Shown here in pieces: positions 54,170-64,000 of a stretch of DNA of 64,000 bases (its first letter is position 1; each line of letters opens with the position of its first letter). A program made the translations under genes and the position numbers. This stretch comes from Tridacna crocea (taxonomy: Eukaryota; Mollusca; Bivalvia; Cardiida; Cardiidae). The stretch is taken from contig OX031061.1 in the NCBI GenBank assembly GCA_943736015.1, positions 52,892,192-52,956,191 on the forward strand. The letters are read 5' to 3'. Under the pieces are notes generated by a model that saw nothing but the letters and a program-made list of their open reading frames with translations, did not search any database and was not told where the DNA came from.

Positions 54170-55315
54170 AATTTTGAAGTAGTCATATGTAATTGCTTTT
54201 ACAAAAAGAAGGTAGTGTAAAAAATGGATCTCTATAAATTTCGGAACTGTACACATACAAAACGAAGATGGGTGTGTTAAAAAGATGTGAGTCCTTTTAT
54301 ATCACTGGAGATGACTGGAGAGACAAAAACAAATTAAACAGACATGCGATAGGAAAATTTTGGTAGACCGTACCACATGTGGGTACAAGTCTTTGTAGAC
54401 ACAGATTTCCAAGTATAAATCTATTGAAATGCAACTGCTATCAATGCCTATACTTCAGGTTTTATTGCAACATGCATGTGTCCGTCAGCTCGTTTGTTTG
54501 TCTAAAGATATAGAGCATATTAACCTTGTTCACCTTTATTGAAATCTAGGGTCAAGGTCACTTTGTGAAGGTAAATAAAATGCTTTTCTGCCATGGGTTT
54601 CAATCCCTGGTGATACAAAACAAGATGGGTTTTTGACAAGTGACCAAATAAAGCGTACGATTGATTTGCCAAAGTAATAGGATTGCTAAGGTATCAGGCG
54701 TTGCTAAACCTAATGTCGATAGTATATATGTTTCGATTATTTTTGACACAGTCTATTTTTAATCTGTCTACATACATAAATCACGCTCTTAATACCGTAT
54801 TTATATAATTCAAGTATTGGAAAAAGTATTTACAACAGATTGCAAGGCTGGTGCCTGATAAAAATACACAGTATGCATGTCTAGTTCGAAGAAAATGTTG
54901 CAACTTCCGGTCACCGCCTTAACAAACTGACATCTGATTCGGTTGATATATTTCGGATAATAGCCTTATCTGTCTGCAAGGTTTGTTTTAAACCACTCAA
55001 TAAAATATCATAAAAGATCAGATAAAAATGTGAATATACTTACAATATGGGTCTTGGAAGAAAGTTAAAAGGACAAGGAAGCAAAGCAAACTGGTCATCG
55101 GATTTAAAGAAATCTATAGTCAGTATCACGTGAAAGTGCACTCGTATATCCAAGCCTTTCATTGGTGTGAAGTGATAATAGATTTTTTTTTTTCTGTCGC
55201 CATCTTTTTGTACCTAGTATTGTAATTATTGTGATTTGCATCACCCCGGCTTTGTCAGAATTATATACAGAGCTCCAGATAAGAGCGATTGATGGTATTC
55301 TAAATCCATTGTTTC
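54170..55315. other. Unassigned AT-rich sequence
   Basis: No gene, MITE or SINE is recognised. A weak phrase at 54540-54580 (CTAGGGTCAAGGTCACTTTG) resembles dispersed bivalve tandem repeats. Confidence 0.4.
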
Positions 55316-55320
55316 TCTTC

Positions 55321-55397
55321 TAAACCCTGTGTTGTGGGTACTCATTAGAATCCTCTCGACGAGACGATTCTAATGAGTACCCACAACATAAGGTTTA
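55321..55397. repeat. Long hairpin, 77 bp
   Basis: TAAACC(C)TGTGTTGTGGGTACTC pairs with GAGTACCCACAACATAAGGTTTA; the inner stem is ATTAGAATC / GATTCTAAT-like around CTCGACGAG. No second copy was seen in the window. Confidence 0.7.
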
Positions 55398-55474
55398 GTT
55401 AAGATTAATTCAAATTTTCAACTTTGAGATCAAAGTCACTCCCTCTATCTGGAGGTCTGGGAATAGTTTTAACA

Positions 55475-55690
55475 GTGCTCTGACAAAAAAGGGAGCTTAC
55501 GCCTATCAGTGGTGTATTGTACCTAACAAGTCATCACACAATTATGGGTCCAAAATCAGTTTTCTCTGACAAATGACCGAATCACTAGGTCCAAGGATGT
55601 GCAGAAAATTTAGAAAATGCAAACTGTTTTCAACTTTGGTCGGCACTTTTTGCAAATATATAAAACCCTTTTTCACGAAGCATTGCTTAT
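55475..55690. repeat. R-family repeat, worn
   Basis: CTGACAAAAAAGGGAGCTTA, CAAGTCATCACACAATTATGG, TCCAAGGATGTGCAGAAAA and AACCCTTTTTCACGAAGC follow the R order. The hairpin centre is deleted. It ends about 200 bp before the 55893 candidate exon. Confidence 0.5.
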
Positions 55691-55892
55691 TTGTAAAATG
55701 GTTAAGATTTGACATCACTTAAGTTTTACCGCTTAATAAAAGGTATTATTACATGCTTGGAAATAAAAAAAAAATGTTACTAGATCTGACTTCATCATAC
55801 ATGTATACAAGTATTCAGTATAAGTCAGCATTTCTGCATATTTAAAGATTAAGGGAAAGCTTTAAAATTGGTATTGATATTTTTACCTATAG

Positions 55893-55943
55893 AATGAAAA
55901 TCACAGTGGAATGTCCAGAACTAGATAGAACATCGGACGTTGA
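55893..55943 (+). CDS. Candidate 51-nt microexon
   Basis: A pyrimidine-rich tract and acceptor (TTTTTACCTATAG, ending at 55892) are followed by 51 nt and a consensus donor, GTAAGTT, from 55944. Two of the three frames contain stops. The only open one begins with one base completing a codon and reads MKITVECPELDRTSDV plus two leftover bases. That entry phase is exactly what the exon ending at 11015 needs, and the exon length keeps the frame. If spliced together the intron is about 44.9 kb. The peptide is too short to recognise. The case rests on splice signals and phase agreement, so chance remains possible. Confidence 0.42.
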
Positions 55944-56649
55944 GTAAGTTAACTCATAGGTTTACAAACTTTTAGGGGTTATCTGTTTAGTCTTTTAGAA
56001 TTCCTATACAAGGTGAAAGGTGATTTAGTTGTTTCGGATATACGGGTAGGGATTTTTTTACGACTTTTTCAGCTCATTTTTTACTTTTTTAACCGTTTTC
56101 ATTTTAATCTTTGATTTTTTAAAGACTTTTTCTCAACCCCTTCATGATGCCTCTGCTTATTATCATCACGAATTTTACGTCTCATGATTATACCATTAAA
56201 ACAGTCCTTTTGGTTTACAAAAGAACATAACACATGTATATAAATTAACATTTAATTCGTTGAGAGGAAATATTGTTGAATACTATTTGAAAACATCAAT
56301 GAAAAAGTGTACCCTCTCATAAAATGTCGTAAGAAACGTTGAATTTTGTCCATACCAAATACGTGCCATATTTTTCGCCTATTAGTATCCCCTCCCTAAT
56401 ATGTGCCTTCTAGCACCTTAATTCTTTTTTTCATCACAAGTAGTGACCTCCGTTTTTGAAGTAGCTGAGTTTTGTTAAGATGCTATGTAGTTCATAAGCT
56501 CCTTATTTAACATTTTCTCACTACAAGTTTCCATGATATTTTTAATTGTTTTTTTTTTCCTTCTTGTATCTAGTTTTGTTTTATTTGCTCAGGGTTACTA
56601 GCAAAGGACGTCAGTTCAATGGCATTTGGTTTCGAATAAAAACGAGCCT

Positions 56650-56910
56650 TACCCTGGCTAAAGGAGCTTGTATGCATCTCCGTGATGCACAACAACAAAC
56701 AAGTCATTAAGTTATATTATGAATCCACGAAATCTATTTTGTTTGACAGTATACTGAATGGTGTAGTGCATTGGTCCTCAGACACGCAGAAAAAATGACC
56801 AATACCAATAGGTATCAACTCGGATCAGTCTGCGCAGACTGTGCAGAATAGGATAACATGAGTTTATACTTTTTGCCGACACATTTAGCGCCCTTTAACA
56901 GAGCATGGCT
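56650..56910. repeat. R-family repeat, worn
   Basis: GGAGCTTGTATGCATCTCCG, TGGTCCTCAGACACGCAG, GACCAATACC and CGGATCAGTCTGCGCAGACTG occur in R order. It closes with CCCTTTAACAGAGCATGGC. Confidence 0.55.
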
Positions 56911-56919
56911 TATTTAGTC

Positions 56920-57820
56920 TCCCAGGATAAATGGCGTACACATAAATTATGATGAGACGTGCTATTAAGTTGATAGACAATGCTACAAGTTTTCGAATTT
57001 TACAGCAATGCAATCATATGCGACCGAGTTGATCACTTGCAAGAGGGACTCTTTAAATAGATACAGTTTTTACATGATTGTTAAAAAGTGAAACCCGTAG
57101 GCGAACAAATGCAATAAGGAAAAAGAAGCGGCTTTTTGTAAATATTTTCCTAACCCACAATGCCTTTTATTGAAGTAAAGTACTACTTTTCTTTCCTGTC
57201 CCTCCAATTTCTCCACTTTGTTTTCGTTTGTACTACATGTAGTTTTACCCAGTCTTTTAGTACTCTGAGTACCAGTTGGATTTATGCTTTTTTAAACCGT
57301 TTTCTGTATTCAGAACTCTCCTATCTTTGCTTTCCTGTATAAACTATTTGCGAAAACACATTCTTTCCCATCTTCAGACGAGCGTTTCGACATTAAGCTC
57401 ACGGCACACCACCTTTGAAATAAAGTAACAAATAATGTCTTCTTTTAAAGTTTTCGCCACAATCATTAATATGTATATTTCACACAGAAGTTAGTTTTAG
57501 GTCACCTAGACCAAATTATTAAATAGAAGTATGTAATTATTTTGAACAAGATTGAACAGGAAATGCTCAGAACTTTCAGTCCTTTGATTAAAATAAGGTC
57601 CAGTATTCTGAATTTTCTTTCCACAGCAAGGATTTTATTGTCAAGTCAGAAGATCTGACATGTATTGAGCACCGTACTTAGTCAACAGGATTAGGACATG
57701 CTCAGAACTTTCAGTCCTTTGATTTTTACCCCAAATTTTCTGAATAATGGTAATGAAAATTTCAAGCCAAAAGAATAAAACAATTCTATTTCAGAAATAA
57801 TTTTTGGGGAAAAAATATAT
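56920..57820. other. Unassigned sequence
   Basis: Apart from a 23-base direct repeat, ATGCTCAGAACTTTCAGTCC plus three bases, at about 57562 and 57699, nothing stands out. Confidence 0.4.
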
Positions 57821-58639
57821 CTCATCGGACAATGTAGATCCAAGATCGGATTGCTCATTCTTTGAAGTCTGATCTTGATATACGCAGTCGACAAAAAGGT
57901 CCTTTAGTCGCGCTTAGCAGGCAAAGTATAAATAGGACCAAGTTTCTTGAATTTTCTTCCCCCCCCCCAAAAAAAAAAAATATTATTAATTCCGAAAACC
58001 TGACATTTATTGAGGATAGTTCAATCGTAGAAGCAGGTTCATAATTAAACTTTGAATAGAAATGTGACCCATCACGCAAAAAGGGACCATCTTGGAATTC
58101 TGTACATCAGCTAGATGAAAACAGATCAATGATAGTGCAGACCAGTTTAAGTTGATAATTAAATCAAAGTACTGATAGTACTGAAGGCCAGGAAACTGAG
58201 GATACGAAACAACACATGAGGTCAATTTTAATTAATACAAACAGGTAGACGGACAGGGATACAAGCGGATTCCACTTAGCCCCTGGAATTCTTGGTTTTA
58301 TCAGGAAATTTTGAACTGATTCTAGAAAGCACCAGCCAGAAACTAATTAAGCCAGAGCTAGGCATGTGCTCACAGTTATAGGGTGCTTGATCTAATGGCT
58401 TAGAATACTTAGTAATTTGTCGTGCTTGTAAACAATCCCAAATTAAAAATTGAACCGTATTCAATCGGCGCAATACCAACTTTTTTTATCTAAATTTTTT
58501 GAGACATGTGATGTCTTGTAGTCCTGAATGACTTTATTTTTTACATTTATGACGCAAGAACATATTTAATTTTATTGATTTCAATGAAAATACATGTAAG
58601 ATAGATATCAAGGTAAAATGTAATGAATAATAAAGATTG

Positions 58640-58880
58640 GAGTGATATGGCATTTGGTCATGTTGTCTCTACCTTCCACAAGTCGACGAAATTTTGAACT
58701 GGTCATATTTGAAGGAAGTTGTAGATGAAAATCCAAAGTAGTTCTTCGTGTATATTGAAAAGTAAGATTTTGGGGACATTTGAAGGAATTGCTTGTTACA
58801 AGCAAATTCTCTTTTAGCCAAAATATTTTCTCAATAAAATACTGTGAAAAGGTTGGATTGTTTTAGGAAAACGATTAGGC
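58640..58880 (-). mobile_element. Possible very old TTAA MITE
   Basis: GACGAAATTTTGAACTGGTC and the broken core GAATTGCTTGTTACAAGC resemble subfamily A/B mixtures. The assignment is weak. Confidence 0.3.
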
Positions 58881-58979
58881 TCGGTTTTCCTATTTTACTT
58901 GCCTATTTTACGGGCAAGTCACAGTGACTTGAGCTTCGATACTGATATCTACATAATATAAAAAGACGTTAATCCTAAT

Positions 58980-59330
58980 TCATAATTGTTGTCCAAGGAC
59001 AACGTGTGTCAAGCCCGCGAACACTTTACTCTCAAGCTTGACCTAGACCCTGGACCTGAATAAATGTTTCAAAGGGAACTTCTGCTCATGATGGAGAACA
59101 ATGCATTATGCTAATTTATATCGGAATCTATCCAAAAATGTAGGAGTTATGGTTCGGACGAAAAATTGGCCTTCAATGTGGCCTTAATCTTGAACCTACT
59201 TGAACAGATGTTTCAAATGGCACATCTAACCGTGATGGAGGTCAATTTGTGCCAAATTATTTTGAAATCCATCCACAATTTTAGAAGTTATGGACCGGAA
59301 ATATTGGGATGCACACAAGCCCTAGTGAAC
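58980..59330 (+). repeat. Two units of a ~140-bp satellite-like repeat
   Basis: TCTATCCAAAAATGTAGGAG and TCCATCCACAATTTTAGAAG, each followed by TTATGG(T/A)(T/C)CGGA, lie about 140 bp apart. Preceding phrases CCTGGACCTGAATAAATG and AACCTACTTGAACAGATG also align. This resembles widely dispersed bivalve tandem repeats. Confidence 0.55.
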
Positions 59331-59744
59331 ACTAGAAATATGTGTGTCAGAGACACTGATGCCCCTGCTAAATGGTATTGGTCACAGGTATGTCATATGA
59401 CACTAGTAGAGAGAGAGAGATGAAAAAAATACATTAATTGACAAGCGAACGACTACAGAAAAAAATTATAAGTATTTATTTGGTTTCAAATCAAAGTCAA
59501 TCAAAGACATTTTTAAGAATCACACAGGTGTAATCTATTTGTGACAGGTGTAAAAGATGTGAAATACATCCTATCAGTGTGAAATAGGCAGTATAAACAA
59601 TGATCAAACTACCAAATAACTCTTGGTTAAAGGTAAATAATACACATAATGTACATACTAAAGACAACGAAATTCCAGAAATATTTTTATAGACAACTTG
59701 ATTAACGATATGAATGAAATTTGATGTTGGGGTCGATTTTTCTA

Positions 59745-59940
59745 AAATTTTATTTGGGGACGATTTCACCAAAGAAATCGTCTCCAGGGGACGATTTCTC
59801 CGGAGTGATAAACATAACACGGGCCAAGCAGTTTGGGGACGATTTCTCCAGGGGCCGATTTCTCCAGCATTCCGCTGAAGTACCCTAGATTTAGTCGATA
59901 TAAATAAGAAAAAGTGATAAACATAACACGGGCCAATATT
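59745..59940. repeat. GGGGACGATTTC motif cluster with a 23-bp direct repeat
   Basis: GGGGACGATTTC(A/T)CC or close forms occur four times at 59757-59870, one of them paired with GAAATCGTCTCC. GTGATAAACATAACACGGGCC is present at 59806 and again at 59914. Confidence 0.6.
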
Positions 59941-60559
59941 CTATATGTAGTTTGCTTTATTTACAATTGCATTTTAGCGGACACGCGTTTTGTGACACAT
60001 ATGTTCAAATGTCAACACAACGTTATAGACAAACTCCGAGCAGAGTCGTTGTTCGTTAATCTCACCATACCTGAATGTGAATGATCCGGAGTGCAAGAGA
60101 GAGCGTTATAGATATTAACCGTATATAGCGCGTAAGAATACACAACTGCCGGATAAAGCCAAGTTCATTAGGTTACGCCATTATTAGGTCAGTGTTGTTG
60201 ACAAAAACGGGATAAAAAACACACACTCGTCACTTATTGAAGGATTGTAATACCCTTGCAATTCCATGTCATTTTGCAGATGAAAGCTTTGAGGAAAGGA
60301 AAGTTGGGAAACTAATTGTTTTGGCGGAGTCAGCGATATAGTAGTGGACACACCGTCCAACATTTTTGTCTGAATAGGCAGCTTACGATCCCTATAGGCA
60401 AGGGAATCCCTTGAGAGGGATTCCCTGGCCTAAAAATGATTGTATAACAAAGTACAATGACCACTTTTCATACAGAAAATGTCATTAAAGCGAAAACTGT
60501 CAACCCTGGTCAGACTGCGCGAAGTGATGCTCCCTTCTTGCGTGGTTGGTCACAAATAT

Positions 60560-61560
60560 ACAGTGGTGAAAATAAATGATAAAACTGAATGGTCGCTTTT
60601 TTAATCGAGCATAAAGCTTTTAAAAGTGAGAAAAAAGAAATGTACAATACATATACTATGTCTCCATTTTCATACCGAAAGAAAAACCCAAGAAGGCCTG
60701 TCCTGTTTATTCACCCACATAGGCTGACTCCCTAACTGATCTGTTTTGCGGACAATGTAGATTTGAGATCACACACACACAAAAAAAAATGAAATAGAAA
60801 TATTTGGGTTGTTACCGTCGGCTCGAACATTTAATGTTAGTTATTTAGCAGGAAAATACTTACGAATCTTTTTGTAATTACCTAATTTCATTTCTTGATT
60901 CCCGACTCAAAGTCATATGCCGCAGGACTATCTTTTAGCGGCATAAGCTCTTTATTAACGGTAAATTGCCTTGAAGGTACATATTACTACGCCTGGAAAA
61001 AGATTCTGTCATTTTGCAACCCAAAGTGATCATTTACAAATCACACAGATTTGCGTCAAATTATTTATGAGCGAGTTTTCCATTTAGTAGTAGTTATTTT
61101 TTAGCAACAGATCAAATTACGTTTTGTTTGAATAACGTTACTATTGAAATAAATAAATGGAAAATATACAGTCGAAATAAAACCTCTTTCATGGCCACTA
61201 AACACAATTATAAACTCGAGCAACAACTCACAAAATACTGACAAAATATATGATTATACTCAATAAATATCTAATTCTATGCAAAAGTTTGGAATAAATA
61301 TTTACGTTCCGTTTTGTGTATAAATGGTACTTCGTTCATATAGCAAAATGGACGGGTGAGTTCACGCAAGTTAGTTCTGTTTTTTGGAAGAGTCTTTCAA
61401 AATTCGAGGTTATATGAGAGCCCAAGGCAAAACCTCATAGGTCTGTAGTCGATGATTTCACTGCAAATGTGGTATCATAGTAAAAAGAAGATAATCAACT
61501 GTTGAGTGTGATATTTTATATCTGAATGGGATGTGATGCGGTTAAAAAAGCGAGTCCGAA
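60560..61560. other. Unassigned AT-rich sequence
   Basis: No family member or open frame of note. A short (CA)n run lies near 60771. Confidence 0.5.
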
Positions 61561-61574
61561 GGACGAGTTTTGTT

Positions 61575-61808
61575 TTAACTCATTACCAAATGACAATATT
61601 TTAGGCTTGTCCAAATCGAAAGGATTTGAGGACAACAAAATAAAATTGAGTGAAAATTTGAATTTGAAATTTGTTTTGTGAAGAGTAGAAAACATTGCGG
61701 GAAAAGGAGAAAATGCTGGTTACCAGCATTTTCTCATTTTCCCACAATGTTTTTAAATGCTTCTTTCTCATGGTCGTCAAAAGTATATGGATTGTGTGGT
61801 AATGGTTA
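61575..61808 (-). mobile_element. TTAA MITE, subfamily A
   Basis: TTAA at 61575-61578 and 61805-61808. A duplication, GAATTTGAAATTTG, lengthens the left interior. The hairpin is good except at CTCATTTTCCC. Confidence 0.8.
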
Positions 61809-62412
61809 ACAGCATCAATCAAGTAACAGACTTTTAATATCACACACAACGAGTTGATTGTCCTGTCCATTATATTCATAATTCACCTTTTTTTATTCTA
61901 ATAATTATCAAAAAATGGTACATTATGAGTAGCTTAGGAAAAAGAAATAGTTCTGCAAAAATTCTAAAACTGTATCCTCACTGGTGATGATATCATATTT
62001 ATCATCACTAGTGGTGTAATTCACTGTGAAATACCAATAATTCACTAATAGGAATATCATTATAACTTTCTCAAGCTTTATATATACGATGTCTATCTCT
62101 AAGACGAACAGGCCGTTCCTGCATTTCATACACATTATTTGGTTCTTTTTGAACTGTTTACTTTAAAGACAATGCTGGTAACCATTATTTTTTTTTTTCG
62201 GTGTTTACTAAACTTTATCCCTTTGGTTGCTAAGCGCGACTCACTGACATTATGCAGATCAAGATCAGACTGTACAGAAAATTGAAAAATTGAAAAATAA
62301 ATGTCAAATTATTGAGCAACAAAAAACAACCCCTAACAGCAGGGCAGGTAATCCTCTAAATATTTTGATGGAGTCATGCCCCCTTTTCCATCGAAATATT
62401 TTACCGAAAAAT

Positions 62413-62759
62413 CGTTGTCTGTGCATGTCGTATTCTTCGAAGATTCGACCTTTCTGATATAACGCAACACTCCCCCCAAAATTAGTAATACGCACTTTAA
62501 AGTAGCAATAGAGAAAATGGCTTTTATCAATGTGTTTGAGAGAAAAATCAGGCCTGTTTTAGCTCCAAATTTCTCTAAACTGCTGATCATAGCTAAATGA
62601 ATCGCACCAGGTAGGGTTTTATTAAGTAAACGTTACTTTAGTTTGAAATTCAAAGTAACGGTCGTCGCGTAGAAAAGTAGTCCTGTTCGGTAACCAGAAT
62701 GCCCAAATTAGATACATGTAGATGTGTATTGGTAGAATGCCATCTAGCGGGAGATAATG
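62413..62759 (-). mobile_element. Mutator-like MITE MU-1, reverse copy
   Basis: Flanked by a perfect 10-bp duplication, ACCGAAAAAT, at 62403-62412 and 62760-62769. The interior matches the 19214 copy in the same orientation. The AT-rich centre (around 62470-62490) is shorter than in the others. Confidence 0.7.
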
Positions 62760-62774
62760 ACCGAAAAATGTTCT

Positions 62775-63060
62775 GCAACCGGTGCCCATGATTTTTACAT
62801 GCTGTAAATTGAACTAAAAAAATAAAGTATAATTAAAACCAATGTACCATTATAGAGCCACAAAAGGGAAATGCACAGAGGCTCAGATTACAAATAGGCA
62901 AAGCTCAAATTCACCCCCACGTCGTGAAAGGTAGGTTATTTTTTTATGAAAAGGCTATTTCGATCAATTTAATAACAACCGGAGAACTATTTAGTATTGC
63001 TTTTCACGTTCGTTCTACAGTTAGCCTTTAACCCTTGGCCCTGTTAAGTGCACATTGTAT
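62775..63060. other. Unassigned sequence
   Basis: No feature recognised between the MU-1 copy and the Q hairpin leader. Confidence 0.5.
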
Positions 63061-63070
63061 ATGACTTTTC

Positions 63071-63136
63071 GGACAGTGTACATCCAAGATCAGACTGCAC
63101 AGAATGTGCAGTCTGATCTGGGATCTACACTGTTCG
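63071..63136. repeat. Q-family hairpin
   Basis: GGACAGTGTACATCCAAGATC pairs with GATCTGGGATCTACACTGTTC around CACAGAATGTG. The leader TGTTAAGTGCACATTG fits the family. Confidence 0.7.
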
Positions 63137-63734
63137 ATATAGTGAGATATATGACTGCCGCTTTGAGACTTTGAAATCTGTGTAATTGGGTTTTTCACCC
63201 TTGGCAGGTATGTTATTTCAACAGGTTAAGGGGCGAAATCTCGATCTCCTTTGGGGAATGAATACATGTTCGTCAACGCATAAAAAATCTGATACGAGTA
63301 TTATTGAAATAATTATTGTGAAAAATGTATATGGATATTAAAGGCAAAGAGAGAAAGAGAGATTTTTTTTTCGTTCTTTGTGCGTGTTGTTTCTGTGTTT
63401 CAGTGATTTTGGTGTATAAGTATGAAAAAAAGCGGCCGAGCTCGGTCTATCTTGATAGTAATGCTCAAGACTCGTTGTCCAGGGGTTTGGGAATTGAATT
63501 CCAGTTAGGTGAAGCTCGAGAAATCGTCCTTCCTGCTTCAAACTAATTAATTTTGCAAAGGAGCCAGTGGCTTGGATAAGCGTTCAACGTATACTAGTAA
63601 GTTACTAAGGAAACCTCGAAATGCTCTGAAAGGTGTAAAGGCCTCCCTGATACAAATGAAATAGTGTTAAAATTGTGGCAACTTTGAAATTTGGCTGAAG
63701 GACTGAAATTATTAAACTGTCAACTTGAGCTCAT

Positions 63735-64000
63735 ATCAAAAAATGAGTTATGAATATATACAAACTTTATTTCATGTTTTCCGACAGGTTATTGAGAAAT
63801 ATCGGTGAAATAATTTTCTATATTTCATGGTTTCGACCAATGAAAACACCGATTTTTATATTCAAGTTACCTAAGTAAAAAGCGCGTAACTCACAACCAG
63901 ATGGAAATATAACGTCATTTACCATGTACATTTTTCGGGCTTACGTAATATTGTAATGCGTTGCTATGCGGAGGGGGTACGCCACGGGGAAAAAATAGAA
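63735..64000 (+). repeat. W-family repeat, running off the window
   Basis: CAACCAGATGGAAATATAACG, GTAATGCGTTGCTATGCGG and GGGTACGCCACGGGGAAA match the 40025 copy. The right end lies outside the window. Confidence 0.6.

Noticed and set aside
63428-63530. GCGGCCGAGCTC and GAATTC sites hinting at vector sequence
   Set aside because: The sites are isolated, and the surrounding sequence does not look like a known polylinker; chance or assembly context cannot be separated, so no claim is made.
63325-63546. 73-codon open frame with a hydrophobic N-terminal segment
   Set aside because: The hydrophobic part follows a GA-rich simple stretch; there is no family resemblance or splice support, and an overlapping frame on the other strand is equally open.
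1-64000. Retroviral, LTR or Polinton-type remains
   Set aside because: No reverse transcriptase, protease, integrase, capsid or envelope-like segment and no long terminal repeat pair was recognised on either strand.

Overview
This 64 kb window is AT-rich eukaryotic DNA made mostly of non-coding repeats. It looks like one or more very large introns, or an intergenic stretch, of a bivalve mollusc genome. The bivalve call rests on recognised repeat styles: Nin-type tRNA-derived SINE tails, Pearl-like elements with about 155-bp tandem units, and hairpin repeats with a TGATCCGAGACGRCACTTT-type stem. I recall the hairpin type from heterodont bivalves such as Dreissena, Mya and Mercenaria; species cannot be fixed from sequence alone. 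No operons, rRNA, intact tRNA genes, CRISPR, retrovirus, LTR element or Polinton were seen.

Host coding content is very small. The best exon is 10598-11015 (+), 418 nt, with a good acceptor and a GTAAGT donor. It encodes a Ser/Arg/Lys-rich, probably disordered segment. A 51-nt candidate exon at 55893-55943 (+) is open only in the frame that matches the first exon's donor phase, which would make a ~44.9 kb intron. A third candidate at 26901-26964 (+) ends in the same phase and might be an alternative first exon. I do not recognise the protein.

The rest is a layered record of mobile elements. The dominant family is a ~230-bp palindromic MITE flanked by TTAA, with termini TTAACCC(A/T)TTACC / GGTAA(T/A)GGGTTAA (piggyBac-like target). 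About 40 copies or fragments fall into three subfamilies that share the end design but differ in hairpin core. Other families are: a TA-flanked 347-bp MITE (intact at 31870-32216); a 1,772-bp TA-flanked element inserted in one of those; a Mutator-like MITE with 8-10 bp target duplications at all four copies; a split Tc1-like transposase fossil (6651-9605); a 535-bp TTAA-flanked element with AGGTGG ends; several foldback hairpin families; and tRNA-derived SINEs clustered near 45-52.5 kb.

Three places stand out. (1) 16.6-18.05 kb and 27.28-28.73 kb are two elements, each with a GTCCG/GGTC simple repeat, eight tandem units of 155 or 156 bp, and a 3' stem-loop. Both interrupt other repeats that supply empty sites, which fits Helentron/Pearl-type elements. 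(2) 41.18-45.08 kb is a nested palindrome: inverted minisatellite arms enclose a 3,010-bp GC-rich foldback element with ~0.7 kb arms, which encloses another foldback and a small hairpin. (3) The 10.6-11.0 kb exon is bracketed by MITE copies within about 20 bp on each side.
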